Shown: positions 1-6,564, counted from the first letter of the stretch. The stretch is DNA of 12,613 bases from an uncultured Leptospiraceae bacterium (GCA_937924465.1 CALDSP010000330.1:1-12613), one strand, 5' to 3'. Numbers and translations: made by a program. Notes: generated by a model from the sequence alone, not told the origin.

Positions 1-425
1 TTATTTAAGAATATAAACTGAGCTGCTCTGGGAATCCAATTCTCTGAATATTTGTTATAATCAATATTAAAACGTTGTAAGTTATAATTTTGACGTTGGG
101 CGTAATAAAACTCTCTTCTATCTTTTGGGTTGAGTTTTAAAAACTGTTTTTCATAACGTTCTAGAAACTCTAAAAGTTTGGTTATATCTTTTTGAACAAC
201 TCGATAAGTTAAAATAAGCTCTTCGTTTGCATCATAAAGATAAGCTGATTTTATATTATAGTTTTGAGCAATATCAAAAAAAACAGCCCCACTTCCTAAA
301 AATGGTTCGTAATAGTACCGGATTTTATTTTTTTTCAATTCCCTAGGATAAATCTCACGAAACTTGGACAAGAGTTGAGTTTTTCCTCCAGCCCATTTAA
401 GAAATGGTTTTGCAATTACTTTCAT
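1..425 (-). CDS. dam: Dam-family adenine-N6 DNA methyltransferase, 3' end cut by window edge
   Basis: The enzyme should transfer a methyl group from S-adenosylmethionine to adenine N6 in a short DNA site, probably GATC-like, although the site cannot be read from this part. My own translation gives 141 residues from the ATG at 425. The N-terminus has PFLKWAGGKTQLL (residues 7-19), the hallmark of the D12/Dam class. FLGSGAVFFD (42-51) is motif I, the AdoMet-binding loop. AAQFIFLN ends at the window edge, where the family usually continues with FLNK. The catalytic DPPY motif lies outside the window, so activity cannot be judged. The gene is 54 bp downstream of the membrane-protein gene on the same strand and may be co-transcribed with it. 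No good Shine-Dalgarno is seen before the ATG. It could be a solitary methylase or half of a restriction-modification pair whose partner lies to the left. Confidence 0.9.
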   Translation of the reverse strand, partial: MKVIAKPFLKWAGGKTQLLSKFREIYPRELKKNKIRYYYEPFLGSGAVFFDIAQNYNIKSAYLYDANEELILTYRVVQKDITKLLEFLERYEKQFLKLNPKDRREFYYAQRQNYNLQRFNIDYNKYSENWIPRAAQFIFLN

Positions 426-479
426 GTTTTTATTTTAATAAACTTACTAGACAAAATACATAGAGTTTTATAAAAATTT

Positions 480-1298
480 TTAAGAGCTAGGCTGTTCTGT
501 ATCAAACAAATGAAACGCTTGAAGAATCAAAAAACCTAACGTTGCTATGACTCCACCAAACATAATAAAAACTTCCAAACCCAATCCACTTTTAGGAGAA
601 GCAGTAGGATCGGAAACGTATAAATATACTAAAGGAGCTACATATTGATTTATAAAAAGAACTGCAAAAACAATTTTATTAGTTAAGCTACCCTTTAAAA
701 ATTCCCATAAAAATAAGTTTGGATTAGAAAGTATTACAGCTAGTGCAAGAGCCGCCATAAAAAACATTTCTAGTAAAGAAATTCCAACTCTAGGGTCAGC
801 ATCCATACTTAGGTAAGTGGGATTCTTATACAAATATCCAATCAAACTCAAAGCTCCGGGCACTAGTGCTAAGTGAATTAAAATATCATCAATGATAAAA
901 ATTGACTTTGGAGTTTTTCTAGCCAAGACTAAAAGTTCATAAGTGCAAAATAAAATTAAAGCAATAGAAGTAAAAACAGAAGTCATAACAATAGAAGAAG
1001 ACTGACCAACAAATACCTTTGCCGCAGATGTAAGCATCATAATAGAAGAAAGATTTCCACCAGCTACAATAAGTAAAAATGCTACACTTAACGTAAATGG
1101 CCAGAGATACAAACGTTTGGTTGCCAAACGCACAAATGATAGTATTAAAAGAGAAATAGCTGTAAATATAGACATTACTGGTTCAGAAGTAGAGTAAAAC
1201 AAAGGTTTCCCAATGAGCCAAGCAAAAATCACAACCACTGAACCTATAAGAATTCCCCAATCTAATATTCGAGCAATTTTCTCAAATTGATTTTGCAT
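480..1298 (-). CDS. Eight-helix membrane protein resembling a histidine-kinase sensor half without transmitter
   Basis: The 272 residues are almost all membrane. Hydrophobic segments fall at about 13-30, 40-58, 65-82, 102-126, 137-157, 171-191, 207-228 and 241-262, with only short loops and a 10-residue soluble tail. The stretch LSLIGYLYKNP (150-160), then PRVGISLLEMFFMAALALAVI, resembles the repeated 'allGYlyg... ...TAl.fll.alall' pattern of the multi-helix N-terminal domain of many bacterial histidine kinases and cyclases. That resemblance is from memory and is not a firm family call. No kinase, cyclase or PAS domain follows the last helix. The ATG at 1296-1298 is preceded by GGGGGA at a suitable distance. 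A 16-bp palindrome lies between the start codon and a TTGACA on the same strand. The function is unknown: a signalling partner for a separate protein or an uncharacterised inner-membrane protein would both fit. Confidence 0.8.
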   Translation of the reverse strand: MQNQFEKIARILDWGILIGSVVVIFAWLIGKPLFYSTSEPVMSIFTAISLLILSFVRLATKRLYLWPFTLSVAFLLIVAGGNLSSIMMLTSAAKVFVGQSSSIVMTSVFTSIALILFCTYELLVLARKTPKSIFIIDDILIHLALVPGALSLIGYLYKNPTYLSMDADPRVGISLLEMFFMAALALAVILSNPNLFLWEFLKGSLTNKIVFAVLFINQYVAPLVYLYVSDPTASPKSGLGLEVFIMFGGVIATLGFLILQAFHLFDTEQPSS

Positions 1299-1320
1299 AG
1301 CTTTCCCCCATAGGAATTTT

Positions 1321-1336
1321 TTATAAAGCTTTATAA
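1321..1336. promoter_or_regulatory. Perfect 16-bp palindrome in the divergent intergenic region, candidate operator
   Basis: TTATAAAGCTTTATAA reads identically on both strands. It lies 22 bp upstream of the membrane-protein start codon, between it and a minus-strand TTGACA (1354 to 1349). Its TATAAA stretches lie about where a -10 box would be, although the spacing to TTGACA is not ideal. The half-site CTTTATAAT recurs as a direct repeat at 1329-1337 and 1357-1365. A repressor site is plausible but AT-rich DNA produces palindromes by chance. I infer a role only from position and symmetry. Confidence 0.4.
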
Positions 1337-1475
1337 TTGTTTTTTAAATGTCAATACTTTATAATAATTCAATTGTAGTTTAGAAACTTGTAGCTAAATT
1401 GACTGAAAACCTTGTTTTGCAATTTTGGTTTATTTAAATGCTTAAAGCTACTAAAATTTATTTGATAAAAAAATT

Positions 1476-2654
1476 ATGAATGTCATACAAAATATAAAAA
1501 AATTATTTAATAAATCTCATTTTAAATCTTACCCTACTTGGATTGAAATCTCCCAAAGTGCTTTAATAAACAATCTTCAAACTTTTAGAAATATTGTTAG
1601 TAACTCAACCAAAATTGCAGGAATTGTAAAATCAAATGCTTATGGACATGGTATATTAGAAATTTCTAATATGCTAGTCAGTGAAAATATTGATGTTTTA
1701 GGAGTCAACTCTATTGAAGAAGCTATTTTACTGCAAAAACATTTTCCAAGTGTTCCTATACTCATTATGGGAGAAATATTTAATAAACAAAAATACGAAC
1801 AAGAACTCTCTAGGGAAAATTTTTGGATTGTAGTTTCTAGATTAGAAGATGTAAAATTCCTTTCCCAACTCAATCCTCGTCCTAAAATCCATTTTAAAGT
1901 AGATACTGGAATGTCTAGACTGGGACAAAGTGGGAGAAATTTAGTTTATAGTTTAGAGACTATATCCAAAAAAAACCTTCCCTTAGATGGGATCATGACT
2001 CATTTTGCAAGCACAGAAGATTTTACAGAACATTCTTATTCCATGCTTCAACTAAATCGATTTTTAGAAGCAATCCAAATTGCTGAAAATTTAGGTTATA
2101 AAAACTTATTACGTCACGCGTCAGCTTCAGCCTCCACTATGCTTTTTGAAAATGCTCATTTAGATATGGTTAGAATTGGAATTTCTCTTTATGGGCTTTG
2201 GCCTAGCATAGAAACTAGGCTTTCCTTAAGCATGATTGGAAAAGAATTTTGTTTAAAACCTGTTCTCACATGGAAAACTAGAATTGTACATTTTCAGAAT
2301 GTCCCTAGTGGAACTTTTGTAGGATATGGTTCTACATACAAAACTGTATATCCTTCTAAAATTGCGGTGATTCCTGTTGGGTATTATGAAGGATTCAATA
2401 GAAGACTTTCAAATCTTGGATATGTTCTAGTTCACGGAGAGAGAGCTCCTATTGTAGGTCGGGTTTGTATGAACATGAGCATGATTGACGTTACGCATAT
2501 TAAAAATGTTAAAATTGGAGATGAAGTGATAATAATTGGAAAAAGTGGAAATGAGTTTTTATCTGCTGATTTTATTGCTCAACTTACAAATACAATCAAC
2601 TACGATGTTGTTACATCTTTAAACTCTAATTTACCTAAAGTCATAGTAAATTGA
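1476..2654 (+). CDS. alr: Alanine racemase
   Basis: This is a PLP-dependent enzyme that interconverts L- and D-alanine in the cytoplasm to supply D-Ala for peptidoglycan. The 392 residues follow the fold-type III racemase pattern. The PLP lysine is K52 in IVKSNAYGHG. KVDTGMSRLG (141-150) holds K141, matching the carbamylated lysine of the Geobacillus enzyme, and R148. MTHFAS is at 174-179. The second catalytic base is Y284 in GYGSTY, followed by GYYEGFNRRLS (302-312). VCMNMSMIDVT (330-340) lines the substrate entry. An N-terminal extension of about 20 residues precedes the usual 'W.EI...AL..N' start. The Shine-Dalgarno is poor, but no better start lies downstream before conserved sequence. 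The gene is divergent from the membrane-protein gene and 100 bp upstream of efp, so it could have its own promoter or feed the efp run. Confidence 0.95.
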   Translation: MNVIQNIKKLFNKSHFKSYPTWIEISQSALINNLQTFRNIVSNSTKIAGIVKSNAYGHGILEISNMLVSENIDVLGVNSIEEAILLQKHFPSVPILIMGEIFNKQKYEQELSRENFWIVVSRLEDVKFLSQLNPRPKIHFKVDTGMSRLGQSGRNLVYSLETISKKNLPLDGIMTHFASTEDFTEHSYSMLQLNRFLEAIQIAENLGYKNLLRHASASASTMLFENAHLDMVRIGISLYGLWPSIETRLSLSMIGKEFCLKPVLTWKTRIVHFQNVPSGTFVGYGSTYKTVYPSKIAVIPVGYYEGFNRRLSNLGYVLVHGERAPIVGRVCMNMSMIDVTHIKNVKIGDEVIIIGKSGNEFLSADFIAQLTNTINYDVVTSLNSNLPKVIVN

Positions 2655-2754
2655 AAATAATTTTATTTTAAAGTGTCGGTCGTTGTAACCAAAAATCCTT
2701 GCTTGGAATTCGGCATTAAAAAAATTTGTGAATATATTTCAAAGGTAGGTTAAA

Positions 2755-3321
2755 ATGCTCTTAGGTATTACGGAAGTTAAAAAAGGAATGGTTTTAAAAG
2801 TTGAAAACGAGCTCTACTCTGTCATAAAAAGTGAATTTGTAAATCCAGGTAAAGGGAGTGCCTTTATTAGAACTAAACTGAAAAGCCTTACAAAAGGTTC
2901 TACTGTTGAAAAAACTTTCAAAGCTGCTGAAAAATTAGAAAGTGTAGAATTAGAAAAACGTTCTATGACATATTGCTACAAGGAAGGAGATAATATCATC
3001 TTCATGGATGTAAATGATTACGAACAAATCCCTATTCCTAAAGAATATGTTGAAGATATTCTTCCTTTCATGAAAGAAGAAACTCAAGTAGAAGTTACTT
3101 TTTATGAAGACAAACCTATCGGAGTGATTCCACCTAATTTCTCTATTTTGGAAGTCACTTATGCAGAAGAAGGTCTTAAGGGAGATACTGCGGGAACTGC
3201 CATGAAAAAAGTCATGGTAGAAACGGGTGGAGAAATCAACGTTCCTATATTTGTTAAGCAGGGAGATATGATTAAAGTTGATTTAAGAGATCTGACTTAT
3301 GTAGAAAGGGTCAATAAATAG
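2755..3321 (+). CDS. efp: Elongation factor P
   Basis: EF-P binds ribosomes between the P and E sites and relieves stalling on polyproline stretches. The 188-residue length is normal, with the three beta-barrel domains of the family: the KOW-like N domain (about 1-64) and two OB domains (about 65-128 and 129-188). The tip loop EFVNPGKGSAF carries K33 in PGKG, the position that is beta-lysylated by EpmA/EpmB in E. coli. A lysine here, rather than the arginine of the EarP type, argues for lysine modification. The C-terminal signature GGEINVPIFVKQGDMIKVD is intact. AGGTAGG is well placed upstream of the ATG. The stop is 9 bp before mtnD, so the two are almost certainly co-transcribed. The sequence is very like leptospiral EF-P as I remember it, one basis for the taxonomic call. 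Confidence 0.97.
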   Translation: MLLGITEVKKGMVLKVENELYSVIKSEFVNPGKGSAFIRTKLKSLTKGSTVEKTFKAAEKLESVELEKRSMTYCYKEGDNIIFMDVNDYEQIPIPKEYVEDILPFMKEETQVEVTFYEDKPIGVIPPNFSILEVTYAEEGLKGDTAGTAMKKVMVETGGEINVPIFVKQGDMIKVDLRDLTYVERVNK

Positions 3322-3330
3322 GAGATCTAA

Positions 3331-3861
3331 ATGGCTACTGTAATTAAAAAATCTGGCAATCTCACAAAAGAGGACGAAGTCAAAGAATTCCTAACGAAAA
3401 ATGGAATTGATTATGAACATTGGGAAGTTCCCCAAGAGGCTCTTGTTTACACCAAAAAAGAAACGTTGAGCGACAAAGAAAAAGAAGAACTTCTTCAAAC
3501 AGTCAACCATCGATTTTTAGAACTTCAAAAAAAATTTGGTTATCAAACAAGAGATTTAGTTGTTTTGCATCCTAATGTGCCTAACATAGATGAAATGCTC
3601 GCCAAGTTTGATAAAGTGCATTACCACACTGATGAAGAAGTTCGTTATATTTTAGATGGTTCTGGTTACTTTGGATTTATAGGAAAAAACGAAAAGTTTT
3701 TAGTTCATGTAACAGAATCTGATTTTATTTCCGTTCCAAGGAACACTAATCATTGGTTTTATTTAGATGATAGGAAACGAATCAAAGCAGTTCGTTATTT
3801 TACAGATACCGCCGGCTGGGTTCCTAATTACGTCGATCAAAAAGCTAGTCTTGAAGATTAA
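3331..3861 (+). CDS. mtnD: Acireductone dioxygenase
   Basis: In methionine salvage this cupin enzyme opens acireductone with O2. With Fe2+ it gives 2-keto-4-methylthiobutyrate plus formate, the route back to methionine. With Ni2+ it gives methylthiopropionate, CO and formate. The 176-residue length is usual. The metal ligands are H97 and H99 in HYHTDEE, E103, and H141 in NTNHWF, one position off the Klebsiella numbering (96/98/102/140). VRYILDGSGYFGF and the tail RYFTDTAGWVPNY are characteristic. GGAG lies just before the ATG, 9 bp after efp, and the 3' end overlaps the likely start of mtnB. Which metal the native enzyme carries cannot be read from sequence. Confidence 0.96.
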   Translation: MATVIKKSGNLTKEDEVKEFLTKNGIDYEHWEVPQEALVYTKKETLSDKEKEELLQTVNHRFLELQKKFGYQTRDLVVLHPNVPNIDEMLAKFDKVHYHTDEEVRYILDGSGYFGFIGKNEKFLVHVTESDFISVPRNTNHWFYLDDRKRIKAVRYFTDTAGWVPNYVDQKASLED

Positions 3862-4468
3862 AGAAGAAATTCAACAACTTATTGAATACTCTAAATTGTA
3901 TTACTCTCGAGGTTGGCTTTATGCCACTTCAGGAAACTTATCTGTATTTGATCATTCTTCAAAAACAATTTGGATTACTGCATCGGGAGTAGATAAATCT
4001 TTTCTTCAAAAAAAAGATTTTCTAGAATTAAACTTAAACGGTGAAATAATCAATCCAAACGGAAAAAAACCAAGCGCAGAAACTTCCATTCATTTAGCAG
4101 TTTATAAAAACATTACAGAGGCTAAAGCCTGTATTCACTTGCATACTCCATCTTCTTGTTTTTTAGAATATGGGGTTACTTTCAAAAATCCACATAAAAA
4201 GGTTTTAGTTCCTAATTTAGAAATCCTAAAAGCCTTCGGAGATTTTCGAGAAAATCCTAACTTTGAAATGGATGTAATTTATAATTTTGGAGATGTCTCT
4301 AGAATTGCTAAAGTTTTAGAAAGGGTCTTACAAGAAAAATTTGATCTTCCTTTTTTTCTCATTGAAAATCATGGAGTTACAGTTTGGGGAAAAAATGTGT
4401 GGGATACAAATAAAAATTTAGAGGCAGTAGAATTTTTATTGCAAATACTTTCTTTTAGAAAAAGATAG
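3851..4468 (+). CDS. mtnB: Methylthioribulose-1-phosphate dehydratase
   Basis: This is a class II aldolase-fold, zinc-dependent enzyme that dehydrates 5-methylthioribulose 1-phosphate to the diketone precursor of acireductone, two steps before MtnD. The frame is open from an ATG at 3767, but the first 28 codons lie inside mtnD and do not resemble the family. The family-like sequence begins at LKIKEEIQQLIEYSKLYYSRG. I therefore place the start at the TTG at 3851, giving 205 residues, the usual length, and an 11-bp overlap with mtnD that suggests translational coupling. An ATT at 3857 is possible but less likely. Zinc ligands are H96 and H98 in HLHTPSS and H174 in ENHGVTVWGK. SAETSIH (75-81) carries the conserved E77. 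MtnC, MtnA and MtnK are not in the window. The exact start is the weak point; the function is secure. Confidence 0.92.
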   Translation: MKIKEEIQQLIEYSKLYYSRGWLYATSGNLSVFDHSSKTIWITASGVDKSFLQKKDFLELNLNGEIINPNGKKPSAETSIHLAVYKNITEAKACIHLHTPSSCFLEYGVTFKNPHKKVLVPNLEILKAFGDFRENPNFEMDVIYNFGDVSRIAKVLERVLQEKFDLPFFLIENHGVTVWGKNVWDTNKNLEAVEFLLQILSFRKR

Positions 4469-4478
4469 TCTAATATTT

Positions 4479-4493
4479 TAGTCATAAAGACTA
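4479..4493. promoter_or_regulatory. Inverted repeat upstream of the antitoxin, likely autoregulatory operator
   Basis: TAGTC-ATAAA-GACTA forms a 5-bp inverted repeat centred 20 bp before the antitoxin start codon and ending just before its Shine-Dalgarno. A further TAGTC lies at 4466-4470. Phd/YefM antitoxins usually repress their own operon by binding such short palindromes. The symmetry is seen; the role is inferred from the family. Confidence 0.4.
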
Positions 4494-4494
4494 T

Positions 4495-4499
4495 AGGAG
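4495..4499 (+). promoter_or_regulatory. Shine-Dalgarno that decides the antitoxin start
   Basis: AGGAG directly abuts an ATG at 4500 but lies six bases before a second in-frame ATG at 4506. The normal spacing favours 4506. Confidence 0.6.
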
Positions 4500-4505
4500 A
4501 TGACT

Positions 4506-4793
4506 ATGAAAACCCTTCCAAACTATAGCGTTTCTGAAGCCAAGTCTAAGTTTTCTGAAATTTTGAACATAGCAAAGCACAATCCAGTGTTTATCTCTAA
4601 TAGAGGAAAAGAAATTGGAGTTATAATTAGTAAAGAGTTTTACAATCATCTTATAAAACAAGAACAAGAAAACTCTCCCAAAATTCGCATACAAAACTTC
4701 TTAAAGCTTTCCAAAAATCTTGCTAAAAAATTTCCCCTTACTTTAGATCTTCCGAAACGAAAAAGTCGTAAGTTACCAAATTTTCCTACATGA
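4506..4793 (+). CDS. Type II antitoxin, Phd/YefM family
   Basis: The predicted role is to neutralise the PIN-domain RNase encoded directly downstream and to repress the pair's promoter. The 95 residues from the ATG at 4506 show the Phd/YefM pattern: YSVSEAKSKFSEILNIAK, then PVFISNRGKEIGVIISKEFYNHL, ending near residue 49. This is the DNA-binding dimer part. The remaining lysine-rich tail (about 52-95, with PKRKSRKLPNF) would be the disordered toxin-binding segment. Its stop overlaps the toxin start by four bases (ATGA), the usual coupling for such pairs. It lies only 37 bp after mtnB, so read-through from the salvage genes is possible. Pairing of a Phd-type antitoxin with a VapC-type toxin is known elsewhere. 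Confidence 0.88.
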   Translation: MKTLPNYSVSEAKSKFSEILNIAKHNPVFISNRGKEIGVIISKEFYNHLIKQEQENSPKIRIQNFLKLSKNLAKKFPLTLDLPKRKSRKLPNFPT

Positions 4794-5197
4794 GTCTTTT
4801 TCTTTTAGATACAAATATAATCTCTGAACTAGCACGTAATAAACCAAACCAAAAGGTTCTATCATTTCTAGAATCTTTAAATGAACTCTGTATTAGTGCA
4901 ATTACAATAGAAGAAATTGAATTTGGAGTTGCTAAAGCCTCTGTAAAATATCAATATTATTTATATGAATGGTGGAACTCCTTTTTAAATATTCCACCAG
5001 TTATCATCCCAATTGATATTCAAATTTCTAGATTAGCAGGAGATATTCGAGCTAAACTAGCAAAAAAAGGCAAACAAATTTCTCAAGCAGATGCATTTAT
5101 AGCTGCCACATCCTTAGATTATAAAAGAATCCTAGTGACGCGTAACGTAAAAGACTTTCAATCGTTAGAACTACAAATACTCAATCCATTTTCATAA
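4790..5197 (+). CDS. Type II toxin, VapC/FitB-like PIN-domain ribonuclease
   Basis: PIN-domain toxins are Mg2+-dependent RNases that cleave specific RNAs, often tRNA or rRNA, when released from their antitoxin. The 135-residue length is standard. The acidic site appears complete: D7 in FLLDTN, E42 in ITIEEIEFG, D101 in QADAFIAA and D122 in VKDF. LVTRNVKDF (115-123) is the common C-terminal motif. The FitB/StbB-type layout (LLDTN..SE..R, IT..EI..G) is recognisable. Nothing is truncated, so the toxin should be active. The start overlaps the antitoxin stop, and the stop lies six bases before the aminotransferase, which makes the pair an integral part of a longer transcript. The RNA target cannot be predicted. 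Confidence 0.9.
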   Translation: MSLFLLDTNIISELARNKPNQKVLSFLESLNELCISAITIEEIEFGVAKASVKYQYYLYEWWNSFLNIPPVIIPIDIQISRLAGDIRAKLAKKGKQISQADAFIAATSLDYKRILVTRNVKDFQSLELQILNPFS

Positions 5198-5203
5198 ATT
5201 ATT

Positions 5204-6361
5204 ATGAATGACATAAGTTGGGAAGAAATCCAAAATTTATTTCCAGTAAACCAAGAACTCATTTGGTTAAACAACTGTGGAACTACCCCCGCCTCTAAAA
5301 TTGCAGTCAACTCTGTAACTCAGTTTCTAGAAGAATATTCTAGAAAAGGAGTTTATTCGACCATTCAAACATACTCTGAAACAAAAAGATATATCCTAGA
5401 AACTCTTGCCAAACTTCTTGAATGTAGCGCAAACGAACTTTCTGTCGTTCACAATACTTCAGAAGGAATGAATTTTATTTCTCATGGGCTTAGTTTGAAA
5501 GAAAATGATGAGATTCTACTTCTAGAAAATGAATATCCTAGCAATGTTTATCCTTGGGAACACTGGGAAGAAAAAGGAGTTCGTATTCGATTTATTCCAA
5601 ATTTTGAGAATCAGGAAAAATTCTTACAAAATTTTCCACGTTACGTGACAAAGAATACGAAAGTAGTAAGCCTTTCTGCAGTGCATTGGTGCACGGGATT
5701 TGTTATACCTTTACAAGAAATTGGAAGTTTTTGCGAAGAAAAGGAGATTGAATTTGTTGTAGATGGAGCTCAAGGAGTAGGAAATATTCCTATAAATTTA
5801 AAACGAATGAAAATTGGTTATATGCCTTTTTCTGGTTGGAAATGGTTACTAGGTCCTTTAGGAGTTGGGGGTTTATATATTTCCCAAGACAAACTTCAAA
5901 AATTAAAACTTATTTTTAAAGGAACCGATTCTGTTGTTCACTCTGAAGAATATCTACCTTATAAAAAAGAGCTAAAATCAGGAACAGATAGATATGAATT
6001 TTCTACTGCTAATTTTAACGATTGGGTTTATTGGAAAGCAAGTTTAGGTTTGTTACAAAAAATTGGTTGGGAAAAAGCAATGAAACGGATTTGGGAGCTC
6101 ACTCAAATTCTTTCAATTGAACTTCAAACTCTTGGGTTTCAAGTGAATACAAATTCAACCTCTCAACCCTCTGGAATCTTGACCGCATGGCACGATCAAA
6201 TTTCTTCGCAAGAACTCGTACGCTATTTGAAAAAACAAAACATCATTACAGCACATAGAATTGGAAAAATTCGCTTTTCACCTCATGTTTATAATTCGGA
6301 AGAACAAATCCAAAAAGTTATTGATTCAATACATAAATATATTTCAGCAAATTTAGTGTGA
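5204..6361 (+). CDS. Class V PLP-dependent aminotransferase (NifS/isopenicillin-N-epimerase-like)
   Basis: This is a fold-type I PLP enzyme of class V, the group that includes cysteine desulfurases, isopenicillin N epimerase and kynureninase. Within 385 residues the PLP lysine is K213 in FSGWKWLLGPLGVGG. D188 in FVVDGAQGVG binds the pyridine nitrogen, with Q190 after it. HNTSEGMN (83-90) is the phosphate/cofactor loop, and RYEFSTANF (263-271) matches the usual RFE.GT.N. No cysteine-containing loop of NifS/SufS type is evident after the R/E motif, so cysteine desulfurase is less likely. The substrate cannot be assigned. It starts six bases after vapC with no clear Shine-Dalgarno, so translation may depend on coupling. 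Its place after mtnD-mtnB invites the idea of transaminating ketomethylthiobutyrate, but that step is usually done by class I enzymes, so this is only a guess. Confidence 0.85.
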   Translation: MNDISWEEIQNLFPVNQELIWLNNCGTTPASKIAVNSVTQFLEEYSRKGVYSTIQTYSETKRYILETLAKLLECSANELSVVHNTSEGMNFISHGLSLKENDEILLLENEYPSNVYPWEHWEEKGVRIRFIPNFENQEKFLQNFPRYVTKNTKVVSLSAVHWCTGFVIPLQEIGSFCEEKEIEFVVDGAQGVGNIPINLKRMKIGYMPFSGWKWLLGPLGVGGLYISQDKLQKLKLIFKGTDSVVHSEEYLPYKKELKSGTDRYEFSTANFNDWVYWKASLGLLQKIGWEKAMKRIWELTQILSIELQTLGFQVNTNSTSQPSGILTAWHDQISSQELVRYLKKQNIITAHRIGKIRFSPHVYNSEEQIQKVIDSIHKYISANLV

Positions 6362-6531
6362 TAAATAAAGTATTTTATACACTTACTGTTTCATTTTTGA
6401 GTGAACCTGAAAAAGATTACATCTTTGTAGTAACAACTACAGTGTTAAGAATAGAACAGATCGATTTACTTCTTTTTGTAGTAACACAACAAGGATTCGG
6501 TTACTTTGAGGTTCAAGAAAAATTAGCATAA
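6358..6531 (+). CDS. Doubtful small reading frame spanning two repeat copies
   Basis: From a GTG at 6358, overlapping the aminotransferase stop (GTGA), a frame stays open for 57 codons to the TAA at 6529. It would encode MINKVFYTLTVSFL, later IFVVTTT and LFVVTQQ, and ends in EVQEKLA. The two FVVT stretches come from two copies of the TTTGTAGTAACA repeat that happen to be in the same frame. The third copy lies past the stop and in another frame. No Shine-Dalgarno is seen and I know no family for it. In DNA this AT-rich a frame of this length is uncommon but not rare. I list it because it accounts for most of the intergenic DNA; a chance frame over non-coding repeats is at least as likely. Confidence 0.2.
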   Translation: MINKVFYTLTVSFLSEPEKDYIFVVTTTVLRIEQIDLLLFVVTQQGFGYFEVQEKLA

Positions 6532-6564
6532 CCAAATTTGTAGTAACAACTACACAACTTAAGA
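6424..6564. repeat. Three spaced copies of a TGTAGT-AACA-ACTACA palindromic motif
   Basis: Copies 1 (6424-6441) and 3 (6537-6554) share TTTGTAGTAACAACTACA exactly, with 6-bp arms TGTAGT/ACTACA around AACA. In both, TTAAGA follows after three or four bases (6445-6450 and 6559-6564). Copy 2 (6475-6490), TTTGTAGTAACACAAC, equals copy 3 with six bases removed, so it has lost its right arm. The copies are about 51 and 62 bp apart, all in the same orientation. Spacers are unequal and unrelated. The motif resembles short palindromes that I recall as frequent in Leptospira intergenic DNA, but that is memory only. The rest of 6362-6645 shows no gene other than the doubtful frame. Confidence 0.75.

Noticed and set aside
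1399..1404. TTGACT as the -35 box of alr
   Set aside because: No acceptable -10 hexamer lies 16-18 bases downstream, so I cannot support a promoter call here.
1640..1873. Minus-strand frame of 77 codons
   Set aside because: It lies wholly inside alr, whose motifs are continuous on the plus strand. Composition is what the antisense of a real gene would give.
2654..2669. AAAATAA-TT-TTATTTT hairpin after alr as a terminator
   Set aside because: The stem is all A-T, the loop is only two bases, and there is no GC-rich stem. It would not form a stable terminator.
4491..4694. Minus-strand frame opposite the antitoxin
   Set aside because: It is antisense to a clear Phd/YefM gene and has no start context.
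6424..6554. The three repeats as a small CRISPR array
   Set aside because: Repeat units differ in length, spacers are unequal (about 33 and 46 bp), only three copies exist, and no cas gene is present. The motif is an ordinary short palindrome.
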